From assembly GCA_008680965.1 (NCBI GenBank), contig NAKE01000001.1:1054001-1118000 (forward strand): a DNA stretch of 64,000 nt, in the 5' to 3' direction. The translations under genes were made by a program, and so were the position numbers. Position 1 is the first letter of the stretch; each line of letters opens with the position of its first letter. Shown piece after piece: positions 8,812 through 17,382 of the stretch. The notes beneath the pieces were generated by a model. The model was not told the origin of the DNA and made no database searches. It saw nothing but the letters and a program-made list of their open reading frames with translations. The stretch comes from Collinsella aerofaciens (GTDB lineage Bacteria > Actinomycetota > Coriobacteriia > Coriobacteriales > Coriobacteriaceae).

Positions 8812-11800
8812 ATGGCGCAGGGGACGTTTGTGCAGGCGCTTCGCAAAGAGGCGGCGTTGAGCGGCACCTTTATGAAGGGGCGTTCGCTCATGCTCAACGG
8901 CGCCGTGCTGTCGATCGAGGACAGCGGCTCGCGCTTCTCCAAAAACGTGACGGTCGAGGGCTCGGTGCGCGGTTCGCGTGGCGACCTGTACAAGACGCAC
9001 GTGGCGCTCGACATGGACGAGCACGAGGTGATCGACTACGACTGCGATTGCCCCGCCGCATACCGCTATCCCGGTATGTGTAAGCACGCCATTGCCACGG
9101 CGCTGGCGTATTTGGATGCCAGCGGCGCCGAGCCCGTCGAAGGTTTGCGCACGCCGGTTCGCACGTTTACGGCGCAGCCGAAACAGCCCGCGCGCGCCGC
9201 GTCCGCCGCGCCGGCCGTCAACCCCAACTTTCCCTTCCCGGCGCCCGTCCCCACGAGCCCGAGCCTTGTGGCGGCGCTTTCCGATCTTTCGGACGCGCGC
9301 ATGGATGAGCTGGCGAGCATGCGCCGCAAGCTTGCCGGTGCCGTTGATCCCGACGCTCCCAAAGCGGCGTTGGAGCCCTCGTTGGTGCCGTACTACAATC
9401 CGCTGTTCGCTGACCGCTTTAGCTGGGCGCTCGAGTTCCGCATTCGCTGTGGATCGGTGTCCTACGTGGTCAAGGACATCGACGGCATGGCCGATGCCTA
9501 CGTGCGCGGCGGCACGTTCTCCTATGGCAAGAAGCTCACGTTTGTCCATTCACCTGAGGCCTTTGACGAAACATCGGCAAAGCTGCTCAACCTTGTTGCG
9601 ACGACAGTTGCCTATCTCGATGACATCACAAGCTCGCGTTCGGCGTCGTACGACTTTGCCCGCAGCGGTTTTGTTGCCGAGCGTCAGTTGCCGCTGTCCG
9701 AGCATAGCATCGTATATGTGCTGGACCTGCTGCGCGGCCAGACCATCTCCTTTGAGCCCGCCTGGTCGCGGGGGGTGACGACGCATCGCACCTACGACGT
9801 GGCGGTTGAGCTGTCTCCGCAAGGGGAGGACGGGGCATCCGCTAAGCGCCCACCGCTGCTTGCCGCCAAAATCGCGCCGGCGGCTGGTGGTAGCTATGAC
9901 CTGCGCCTGCCCGCCGATATGTACTGCTTTGCGTCGGGCGATGCCGCCTACTTGGTTGACACGCGCCGCGCGCGCCGTACCGACGCTGCATTTGCTCAGC
10001 ATGCCGCACCTTTTTTGTCGCGCTTGCTGCCGTGCCGCACGCCCGCCCATATTGCCGCCGAGCAGGTGGGGGAGTTCTGCCGTATGGCGCTGCCCATTTT
10101 GCGCGACTATACCGACCTTACCGCGCCCGCTGCGCTCGATACCGTGGCGCCCGAGCCGAGCTTTGCCATGGCAATCGGCGTCGACGATGGGCTCGTGACC
10201 TGCAAGATTACGGTTACCTACGGCGACTGGTCGGCGGATCTCTTTGGCCTGGGCGCTCCGGGCAGCCCCTTCGAAGAGCAGCGCCCCGGTGTGCCGCCCC
10301 GCGACGAGGTGGCGGAGTTTCGCGTTATGGATACGGCGGCCCTGTACTTCGATTTCTACGAGCGCGGTCTGGCGTTTGAGGAGCGCGATGACGCCCGCTT
10401 GTTCTGCCTGCTGACCGAGGGCCTGTCTGCCCTGTCCGAACTGGGTGAGATCATGCTCAGCGACCGTCTGCGCCAGATCTCGGTCCGCCCCGCGCCCAAG
10501 CTCTCGGTTCGTGCGACCGTTAAGAGCAATCTGCTCGATGTCGAGCTGGGCGCGAGCGGGCTTTCGGCCGCGGACCTTGCCGTCTATCTCGATTCGTACA
10601 AGCGCCATCAAACGTTTGCGCGCCTTACGTCCGGCGACATCATTCGCCTGGACGAGGGGGCGCGCGCCGCGTTTGGCCTTGCCGAGGACCTGGGTGTCGA
10701 TGCCGTCGACCTGCTCGACGGCGTGTCGCTTCCCGCGTCGAGCACCCTGTTCGTCGACAGCATGCTCGCACGCACGCCGGCGCTCGAGGCCGATCGCGAC
10801 GCTGCGTTCCGCCGTACCGTCGAGCGCCTGGACACGCTCGGCAAGATGGACTTTACGGTGCCGGCATCGCTCAAGGCAACGATGCGCGGCTACCAGGTCG
10901 ACGGATACCAGTGGCTCGGCTCGCTCGAACACCTGGGCCTTGGCGGCATCTTGGCCGACGACATGGGCCTGGGCAAAACGCTCCAGATGATTGCGCATAT
11001 TCTGGCGCGCGTGGAGGCGGGGGACACCAAGCCCACGCTCGTGGTATGCCCGGCCTCACTCGTGTACAACTGGACTGCCGAGCTGGAGCGCTTTGCCCCG
11101 TCGCTCGATGTGTGCGCCATTGTGGGCGCCAAGGCTCAACGCCGCGTGCAGATCGCCGGCGTGGCCGAGCATAGCGTGGTCGTGACGTCGTATGACCTTA
11201 TGCGGCGCGATATCGACGAGTACGTCGAGCGGGATTTTGCCCGCGTGGTGCTCGATGAGGCACAGTACATTAAAAATCCGCTCACGCAGGTGGCGCGCGC
11301 CGCCAAGCGCCTGCCTGCCGGCGTGCGCTTTGCCCTGACGGGCACGCCCATCGAAAACCGCCTGTCCGAGCTCTGGAGCATCTTCGACTTTTTGATGCCG
11401 GGCCTTTTGGGGACGCGCGAGTCGTTTGCCAAGCGCTTTGAGAGCCCCGTCGAGCATGCCGAGGGCGATAGCGCCGCTCGCCTGCAGGCGCTCGTGTCGC
11501 CGTTTGTGCTGCGCCGTGTTAAGGAAGACGTGGTGGCCGACCTGCCCGAGAAGATCGAAGACACCGTCATGGCGCAGCTTACCGGCGAGCAGCGCAAGCT
11601 CTACCTGGCCAACCAGGACCGCATCGCCCAGCAGGTGCAGCACCGCGAGGCTGGGGAGTTTAAGAAGGACAAACTCAAGGTGCTCGCCGAGCTCACCAAG
11701 CTGCGCCAGATCTGCTGCGACCCGCGTCTACACTACGAGGATTACAAGGCGGGGAGCGCCAAGCTCGATACGTGTATGGAGCTCGTGCACGGCGCACTCG

Positions 11801-12276
11801 ACGGCGGGCATCGCATCCTGTTGTTCAGCCAGTTTACGGGTATGCTCGATATCATCGGTAAGCGCTTGGCCAAGGAGGACATCGCCTTCCTTAAGCTCAC
11901 GGGCGCTTCGTCTAAGGAGAGCCGCGCCAAGATGGTCGCGCAGTTCCAAGCGGGCGAGGTTCCGGTCTTTTTGATTTCGCTCAAGGCGGGCGGCGTGGGC
12001 CTTAACCTGACGGCGGCCGACGTGGTCATCCACTACGACCCGTGGTGGAACGTGGCAGCGCAGGACCAGGCGACCGACCGCGCGCACCGTATTGGCCAGC
12101 AACATACCGTGACCGTGTACAAGCTCATTGCCAAGGACACGATCGAGGAGCGCATTATGCAGATGCAGGAGTCCAAGCGCGACCTGGTCAACAGCGTGCT
12201 CGGCGGCGACGGCATCTCGTCGGCGCTGTTTACCCGCGAAGATGTTCTGGCGCTGCTGGGCGGCGACGGGCGCTAA
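8812..12276 (+). CDS. SWIM zinc-finger and SNF2-family helicase
   Basis: A 1154-residue DNA-dependent ATPase of the Swi2/Snf2 group, likely remodelling protein-DNA complexes during transcription or repair. Near the N-terminus is a SWIM zinc finger (CDCPAAYRYPGMCKHAIA: Cys-x-Cys then Cys-x-His). A long middle region follows, then the helicase core: Walker A DDMGLGKTLQ (about residue 718), DEAQYIKNP (about 815), LTGTPIENRLSELWS, and the C-terminal lobe with LFSQFTGMLDI and TDRAHRIGQ. The start at 8812 has TGGAGG at good spacing; an in-frame GTG at 8794 is less likely. It begins 28 bases after dnaE and is probably co-transcribed. The target is unknown. Confidence 0.92.
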   Translation: MAQGTFVQALRKEAALSGTFMKGRSLMLNGAVLSIEDSGSRFSKNVTVEGSVRGSRGDLYKTHVALDMDEHEVIDYDCDCPAAYRYPGMCKHAIATALAYLDASGAEPVEGLRTPVRTFTAQPKQPARAASAAPAVNPNFPFPAPVPTSPSLVAALSDLSDARMDELASMRRKLAGAVDPDAPKAALEPSLVPYYNPLFADRFSWALEFRIRCGSVSYVVKDIDGMADAYVRGGTFSYGKKLTFVHSPEAFDETSAKLLNLVATTVAYLDDITSSRSASYDFARSGFVAERQLPLSEHSIVYVLDLLRGQTISFEPAWSRGVTTHRTYDVAVELSPQGEDGASAKRPPLLAAKIAPAAGGSYDLRLPADMYCFASGDAAYLVDTRRARRTDAAFAQHAAPFLSRLLPCRTPAHIAAEQVGEFCRMALPILRDYTDLTAPAALDTVAPEPSFAMAIGVDDGLVTCKITVTYGDWSADLFGLGAPGSPFEEQRPGVPPRDEVAEFRVMDTAALYFDFYERGLAFEERDDARLFCLLTEGLSALSELGEIMLSDRLRQISVRPAPKLSVRATVKSNLLDVELGASGLSAADLAVYLDSYKRHQTFARLTSGDIIRLDEGARAAFGLAEDLGVDAVDLLDGVSLPASSTLFVDSMLARTPALEADRDAAFRRTVERLDTLGKMDFTVPASLKATMRGYQVDGYQWLGSLEHLGLGGILADDMGLGKTLQMIAHILARVEAGDTKPTLVVCPASLVYNWTAELERFAPSLDVCAIVGAKAQRRVQIAGVAEHSVVVTSYDLMRRDIDEYVERDFARVVLDEAQYIKNPLTQVARAAKRLPAGVRFALTGTPIENRLSELWSIFDFLMPGLLGTRESFAKRFESPVEHAEGDSAARLQALVSPFVLRRVKEDVVADLPEKIEDTVMAQLTGEQRKLYLANQDRIAQQVQHREAGEFKKDKLKVLAELTKLRQICCDPRLHYEDYKAGSAKLDTCMELVHGALDGGHRILLFSQFTGMLDIIGKRLAKEDIAFLKLTGASSKESRAKMVAQFQAGEVPVFLISLKAGGVGLNLTAADVVIHYDPWWNVAAQDQATDRAHRIGQQHTVTVYKLIAKDTIEERIMQMQESKRDLVNSVLGGDGISSALFTREDVLALLGGDGR

Positions 12277-12426
12277 CCCGCTCGGGTGGGGCCGCCAGGG
12301 CGGATAGCGCACGCTGCCCCATCGTCCCCGCCCGTTATGTGTTCATTTGCAATGCCGTGGATGGTTTGTCTGCCTTTGGGCATAAGAACCATCAAGAACA
12401 TTGGCACGTCAGCAAAGGAGAACATC

Positions 12427-12789
12427 ATGGCGAAATTCTTTAAGGACCCCGACGGTAAGCTCATTGCCGCCCTTGGCAACGACGTTGCAACCCCTGCCGG
12501 TTGCACGGAACTGACCGCAAACACTGAGGACGCGGCGCACGAGAAGCACGTGCCTGTTGTCGAGACCGAGCGCGACGGTCACGTGATTCGCGCACGCGTT
12601 GGCTCGGTCGAGCACCCCAGCCTGCCCGAGCACTATATTGAGTGGATCGCCCTTGAGGCCGAGGGCCGCTTAGAGGTCCATTACCTTGAGCCCGGCATGA
12701 AGCCCGCGACGTTTTTTGCCGGCGGTTCCAAGACCGGTACCGTCTATGCCTACTGCAACCTGCACGGGCTGTGGTCCGCGACGTTCTAG
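12427..12789 (+). CDS. Desulfoferrodoxin-like superoxide reductase
   Basis: A 120-residue protein of the superoxide reductase family, which reduces superoxide to hydrogen peroxide without making oxygen. The catalytic iron centre II ligands are present: His41 in EKHVPV, His63 in VEHP, His69 in EHYIEWIAL, then Cys110 and His113 in YCNLHGLW. The N-terminal 35 residues align with the small desulforedoxin domain of desulfoferrodoxin (GNDVATPAGC...ANTEDAA), but only one cysteine (C26) remains of the four that bind iron centre I. It therefore has one iron centre but keeps a relic of the two-centre layout. It stands alone between the helicase and the NAD-synthetase-like gene and should need an electron donor such as rubredoxin from elsewhere. 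Confidence 0.9.
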   Translation: MAKFFKDPDGKLIAALGNDVATPAGCTELTANTEDAAHEKHVPVVETERDGHVIRARVGSVEHPSLPEHYIEWIALEAEGRLEVHYLEPGMKPATFFAGGSKTGTVYAYCNLHGLWSATF

Positions 12790-12906
12790 GAGCGCGCCCC
12801 CGCTCGGGGTATCATAGCTAGCATATGCACATGCGAGCGCCGACTGCATCATGCGGCCGGCGCTTTTACTACGATTTCGATGGTTTACGACGGAAAGGGC
12901 TGAGCC

Positions 12907-14892
12907 ATGAAGCTCGCGCTTGCACAGATCGATATGCGCCTGGGTGATATTGAGGGCATTTGCGGCCGCATCGAGGACCAGGCTCGTCTGGCCCACGAGC
13001 GCGGGGCGCGCGTGCTGTGCGTTCCGGCTCCGCTCTTTATGGGCGCCATGCCCGGTGGCCTGGTGGGCGCTGCCGACTTTGAGCACGACATGCTTGCCGG
13101 CTTGACTGGTGTCGCCGAGCGCATCCAGGAGCTTGACATGATCTGCATCGTGCCCGCGGCGGTTTCGTTTGAGGGTCAGCCGCTGCTCGACTACATGATG
13201 CTCAAGGACGGTCATGTGGTGCCGGCGCGTTCGAGCATTGCCCTGCAGCGTGGCGAGAACAACGACACGCGTTGGGCGCCGCCGGTGTTCGACGTGGACG
13301 GCGTGCGCATCGCCGTGATTTTTGACTTGGACCGCGAACTCGAGATGTTGCCGACCGGTGTTGACCTCATTGCGTATTTCCAATTCAATGCGTTTGACAT
13401 GACCGACCGCGAGACTGCCGCCATTGCCGCCGTTCGCAGCGGCGCCTACCGCAAGATCGCATCCAAGCGCAGCGTGTGGTTTGCCTGTATGGCGCCGGTC
13501 GGTGCTTATGACGAGTCGGTGTATACCGGCGGTTCGTTTGTGCTCGACGACTGTGGTCGTGTGGTGGCCCAGGCGCCGTGTTTTGAGGAGAGCCTGCTGG
13601 TTCAGGAGATTCAGCGCGGCGTGATGCTCGATGCCCTGGAAGATCACGAACTGCCCGAGTTCCGTTCCGAGGAGTGGCTGTGGCAGGCGCTGGTGCTCGC
13701 CGTGCGCGACAACGCCCGAGCCCACGGTGCGTCGCGTGCTGTGGTGGCGCTCGAGGGCGACTTGCCGTCGTCCCTGCTGGCGGCGCTGACCGTCGACGCT
13801 CTGGGCCCGCGTAATGTGATTGGCCTGGTGCTGGGGCGCAACCGTATCTTTACGCCGGCGCAGGAAGAGGCCGAGGCTGCCCGCTGTGCCGCCGTCCGCG
13901 CCATCGCCGAGCGTCTGCACATTCGCACCGTCGAGCGCGATGCACCGGATGCCGCGCGCGTGCTCGACCGCGATGTGTCGGCGGGCGACGCCGAGCGCCT
14001 GCGCTCTCGCACGCTGGGCCTCATGCTGGAGGATACGGCGCTCGAGCTGGGTGCGATGGCGTTGAGTCCGCTGTCCAAAACCGAGTACGCGCTGGCGGCG
14101 CCGGCGCTTTGCGGCGGCTACCAGGGCGATTATGCGCCCTTTGGCGATGTGTACCTGTCGACGCTTGAGTTTGTGGCGCGCGTGCGCAACCGCACGTCTG
14201 CCGTGGTGCCCCAAGAGCTCGTGACGCTCAACGCGGTGGAAGATTGTATGGAGCGAGTGCTGGCGCAGGCGCTCTCGACGCTCGACGGTCCGGTCGATAT
14301 GCTCGACCGCGCGGCACAGCTGCTCGGCGGGGTCGAGCCGGGTGAGATCGATGGCGCGCTTGAGGCGCACGTGGACCGCAATCGATCTTTCGACGACATC
14401 CCGATGGCCGCTGGCAAGCCTGAGGCCTGCTCGCTGCTGCTGATGCTCGTTCGACAGGGTGAGGCTGCCCGCCGCATGTTGCCGACGGCGCCGATCGTTT
14501 CGTCCCGTTCGTTTGCCGAGCGCTCCTGGCCGTACATGCTCGCGTGGTCCGACCTGGGGCTTAACGGCAAGGAGCGTATGACGGTCGATTCGCTGGCGCG
14601 CGCCGAGGTGCGCCGTTTTGCTGACGAGGATACTAGTGAGCGCGTGCGAAACGAGATGATGGGCGTGCTGGGCGAGCTACTGGGTATTTCGCCCGAACAA
14701 ATGGAGGAGTTGCGCTCTGAAGACGGTCAGCGTCGTTTACACGAGGGAATGAAAAAGTTCGAGGGCGAGGTTCAGGACGCCATCGATAAGATGATGGGCG
14801 GCCAGGGTGGCCCGCAGGGTGGGCACCAGGGTGGCCCGATGCCGCATCCGCCGGTTGATCCCCGACAGTTCCCATTCTTCTCGCAGAACTAA
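12907..14892 (+). CDS. Degenerate NAD-synthetase-like protein (nitrilase plus synthetase folds, active sites lost)
   Basis: At 661 residues it has the layout of glutamine-dependent NAD synthetase: an amidase/nitrilase fold (about 1-245) and an ATP-pyrophosphatase synthetase fold (about 250-520). The second half retains family landmarks (ALTVDALGPRNV, SKTEYALAAP, GDYAPFGDVY). The catalytic residues do not survive. In the nitrilase triad the Glu position is occupied by A41/P42 (PAPLFMG), the Lys by S109 (ARSSIAL) and the Cys by F139 (VIFDLD). The SGGxDS ATP loop reads EGDLPSS at 283-289. A C-terminal tail is rich in Gly, Gln and Pro with Met/His-containing repeats. I would not call it an NAD synthetase; a scaffold or regulatory role is possible but unknown. 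Confidence 0.75.
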   Translation: MKLALAQIDMRLGDIEGICGRIEDQARLAHERGARVLCVPAPLFMGAMPGGLVGAADFEHDMLAGLTGVAERIQELDMICIVPAAVSFEGQPLLDYMMLKDGHVVPARSSIALQRGENNDTRWAPPVFDVDGVRIAVIFDLDRELEMLPTGVDLIAYFQFNAFDMTDRETAAIAAVRSGAYRKIASKRSVWFACMAPVGAYDESVYTGGSFVLDDCGRVVAQAPCFEESLLVQEIQRGVMLDALEDHELPEFRSEEWLWQALVLAVRDNARAHGASRAVVALEGDLPSSLLAALTVDALGPRNVIGLVLGRNRIFTPAQEEAEAARCAAVRAIAERLHIRTVERDAPDAARVLDRDVSAGDAERLRSRTLGLMLEDTALELGAMALSPLSKTEYALAAPALCGGYQGDYAPFGDVYLSTLEFVARVRNRTSAVVPQELVTLNAVEDCMERVLAQALSTLDGPVDMLDRAAQLLGGVEPGEIDGALEAHVDRNRSFDDIPMAAGKPEACSLLLMLVRQGEAARRMLPTAPIVSSRSFAERSWPYMLAWSDLGLNGKERMTVDSLARAEVRRFADEDTSERVRNEMMGVLGELLGISPEQMEELRSEDGQRRLHEGMKKFEGEVQDAIDKMMGGQGGPQGGHQGGPMPHPPVDPRQFPFFSQN

Positions 14893-14960
14893 ACTGGGGA
14901 TGGGATTCGCTCTCAACCCCGATACTTCAACTAAGCATCTTGACCCCGTTGTGTTATTCT

Positions 14961-14974
14961 AGAACAGACGTTCG
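14961..14974. promoter_or_regulatory. LexA/SOS box upstream of ruvCAB
   Basis: GAACAGACGTTC at 14962-14973 is an exact GAAC-N4-GTTC palindrome, the LexA (DinR) operator core of Gram-positive bacteria and actinobacteria. It lies 56 bases before ruvC and close to TTGACC (14940-14945) and TATTCT (14955-14960), which may form part of the promoter. LexA control of ruvCAB is a known arrangement and is inferred here. Confidence 0.75.
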
Positions 14975-15029
14975 TGAGTAGTGCGCGGGGCCTTGCCTTG
15001 CGCTTGGTAAAAGACGAGGGGAGGTTGGC

Positions 15030-15551
15030 TTGGTTATTTTAGGCATTGACCCCGGTTTGGCTCATACGGGTTGGGGGATTATCGAGGAGCGGCGTGGCGA
15101 GGTTCGCTGCCGTGCCTATGGCTGCATCGAGACCAGCGCGGGTAGTCCGCTCGCGGTGCGCCTGTCGCATATCGCCCGCGACCTCAAGGGTGTCGTGGAG
15201 CGCTATCGACCCGATACCGCCGCTATCGAGAGCATTTACTTTGGCGCCAACGTTCGCTCGGCCATCCCTACGGCGCATGCCCGCGGCGCCGCGCTCGTGG
15301 CGCTTTCGGAATGCGCGCTCGAGATTGGCGAGTATACGCCTATGCAGATTAAGCAGGCTGTTGTGGGCACCGGCGCTGCGGACAAACGGCAGGTCGCGTA
15401 TATGGTTCGTACGCTCACGCAGCTCGATCACGACCCGCATCCCGACCATGCCGCCGATGCCCTGGCCTGCGCCATCTGCCACGTTAACCTCAGCCGCACC
15501 CGCGCCCTCACCGGCGGCGAGTTCTATCAACAGAGAGGAACCGGATACTGA
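15030..15551 (+). CDS. ruvC: Holliday junction endonuclease RuvC
   Basis: A 173-residue resolvase that cuts Holliday junctions after RuvAB branch migration. Catalytic acidic residues are visible in ILGIDPGLAHTG (D7), AAIESIYFG (Glu) and the C-terminal HPDHAADALACA. The start is an unusual TTG at 15030, chosen because GAGGGGAGG sits 5-6 bases upstream and because the family starts immediately before this first catalytic Asp. Its stop overlaps the ruvA start by one base (TGATG), so the two are translationally coupled. The gene heads the ruvCAB operon and lies behind an SOS box. Confidence 0.95.
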   Translation: MVILGIDPGLAHTGWGIIEERRGEVRCRAYGCIETSAGSPLAVRLSHIARDLKGVVERYRPDTAAIESIYFGANVRSAIPTAHARGAALVALSECALEIGEYTPMQIKQAVVGTGAADKRQVAYMVRTLTQLDHDPHPDHAADALACAICHVNLSRTRALTGGEFYQQRGTGY

Positions 15552-16171
15552 TGATTTCCCAGCTCCATGGAACGCTTGTCGAGGCCACGATGAGCTCGGC
15601 CGTCGTCGACGTGTCGGGCGTTGGCTTTGAACTCGGCATCTCGGGCAGCACTGCGGCCACGTTGCCGACGCCCGGCGGCGAGGTCCGCCTCTACACGCGT
15701 ATGCAGGTGCGCGAGGACGCCATGACACTTTTCGGTTTTTCCTCAAAGGATGAGCGCACGATGTTCGATCGGCTCGTGTCCGTCTCGGGTGTCGGTCCGC
15801 GCCTGGCGCTTGCCGTGCTCTCCACCTATACCGTGGGACAGCTGTATTCCCTGGTGATGGCCGAGGACGACAAGGGCATGGCCAAGGTGCCCGGCGTGGG
15901 CAAAAAGACCGCCCAGCGCCTCATCTTGGAGCTCAAGAGCACCTTTGCCAAGGACAAGGGCTTTGTGCCGGTCGATGCGATCCCCGGTCAGGTTGCGATG
16001 CCCGTGCCCGCCGCCGCTCCTTCGGCGATCGATGACGCCCGTGCGGCGCTCCTTTCCATGGGCTTTAGCCCGCAGGAGACCGAGGTTGCCCTGAGCGGGT
16101 ATGATGGGCAGGATATGCGTGTCGAGGATCTGCTCGGCGCGGCGCTTAAGCGACTTGGAATGGATGCGTGA
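15551..16171 (+). CDS. ruvA: Holliday junction branch migration protein RuvA
   Basis: A 206-residue protein that binds the four-way junction as a tetramer and recruits RuvB. It has an N-terminal OB-fold (MISQLHGTLVEATMSSAVVDVSG), a helix-hairpin-helix region (SGVGPRLALAVLS, VPGVGKKTAQRLILEL), and a C-terminal UBA-like domain III (DDARAALLSMGFSPQETEVAL) that contacts RuvB. Its length is normal for the family. It overlaps ruvC by one base and ruvB by four bases. Confidence 0.96.
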   Translation: MISQLHGTLVEATMSSAVVDVSGVGFELGISGSTAATLPTPGGEVRLYTRMQVREDAMTLFGFSSKDERTMFDRLVSVSGVGPRLALAVLSTYTVGQLYSLVMAEDDKGMAKVPGVGKKTAQRLILELKSTFAKDKGFVPVDAIPGQVAMPVPAAAPSAIDDARAALLSMGFSPQETEVALSGYDGQDMRVEDLLGAALKRLGMDA

Positions 16172-17238
16172 TGTGGGAAGCCGATGACTCTCAGGACCTG
16201 TGGGCGACGCCCGGCAATTCGCCGGCGGCATCCATGGCGCACGGTGAGCGCATGGTGGGCTCGGAGCTGACGTCCGAAGACCTCGATGTCGACCGTACCC
16301 TGCGTCCCCAGCGCCTGGACGACTACTGCGGTCAGGAGCATATCAAGCAGAGCCTTCGCGTGCTGATCGAGGCGGCGCAGAGCCGTGGCGAGACGCTCGA
16401 CCACGTGATCTTTTCGGGCCCTCCGGGTCTGGGCAAGACCACGCTGGCCACCGTTATCGCCAACGAGCTGGGCGCTCAGATCAAGACCACGAGTGGCCCC
16501 GCCATCGCGCGTACGGGCGACCTGGCGGCCATCCTTACTAACTTGCAGCCGGGCGATGTGCTGTTTATTGACGAGATCCACCGCCTCAACCGTTCGGTCG
16601 AGGAGGTCCTGTACCCCGCGATGGAGGACTTTGCGCTCGATATCGTGATCGGTAAAGGCCCGGCCGCACGTTCGATTCGCCTGGATATCCCTAAGTTTAC
16701 GCTGGTGGCGGCAACGACCCGCTCGGGTATGCTGACCGGCCCGCTGCGCGACCGCTTTGGCATTTCGTATCGCCTGGACTACTACACGGTCGAGGAGCTC
16801 GCCCAGATCGTGACGCGCTCGGCAACCATTCTGGGCGTGACGATCGATCATCTGAGTGCGCTCGAGATCGGCTCACGTTCGCGTGGCACGCCGCGCTTGG
16901 CCAACCGTCTGCTCAAGCGTGTGCGCGACTATGCGCAGGTACGCGGCAACGGTCCTATTGAGCTTGACATTTGCCGTCAGGCACTCGAGTTCTTCGAGAT
17001 TGATGAGCTTGGTCTGGACTGGATGGATATTCGCATTTTGGAGACACTCGCTAAGACGTTCTCCGGACGTGCCGTGGGCCTGACAACGCTTGCCAGCGCG
17101 GTGGGCGAGGACCCGGGAACGCTCGAGGATGTCTATGAGCCCTATCTGCTGCAGTGCGGCTTGATGATTCGCACGCCCCAGGGCCGCCAGGCAACGCTTC
17201 GCACCTTTGAGCACTTGGGGATTGAACCTACCATTTAG
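16168..17238 (+). CDS. ruvB: Holliday junction DNA helicase RuvB
   Basis: A 356-residue AAA+ motor that drives branch migration with RuvA. Walker A is GPPGLGKTTLA, Walker B is LFIDEIHRLN, and the signature VAATTRSGMLTGPLRDRFG contains sensor 1 and the arginine finger. A C-terminal winged helix ends the protein. A GTG at 16168 and an ATG at 16171 are both possible starts. Either overlaps the ruvA stop, consistent with coupling. The N-terminal 35 residues before RPQRLDDYCGQ are longer and more variable than in most homologues. Confidence 0.96.
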   Translation: MMWEADDSQDLWATPGNSPAASMAHGERMVGSELTSEDLDVDRTLRPQRLDDYCGQEHIKQSLRVLIEAAQSRGETLDHVIFSGPPGLGKTTLATVIANELGAQIKTTSGPAIARTGDLAAILTNLQPGDVLFIDEIHRLNRSVEEVLYPAMEDFALDIVIGKGPAARSIRLDIPKFTLVAATTRSGMLTGPLRDRFGISYRLDYYTVEELAQIVTRSATILGVTIDHLSALEIGSRSRGTPRLANRLLKRVRDYAQVRGNGPIELDICRQALEFFEIDELGLDWMDIRILETLAKTFSGRAVGLTTLASAVGEDPGTLEDVYEPYLLQCGLMIRTPQGRQATLRTFEHLGIEPTI

Positions 17239-17382
17239 GGCGCTTTGTTTTGGCGGGCTGTTAAGCTATCGCTGAGCATTGGATAAACATATCGCCATTC
17301 ATCGGTTACGGGTGTTTTACTATTGCGCGCCCGTGCTATGCTGAATTGGTCTTTTTCTCATTCGGTAACGAAAGGACCTCCC

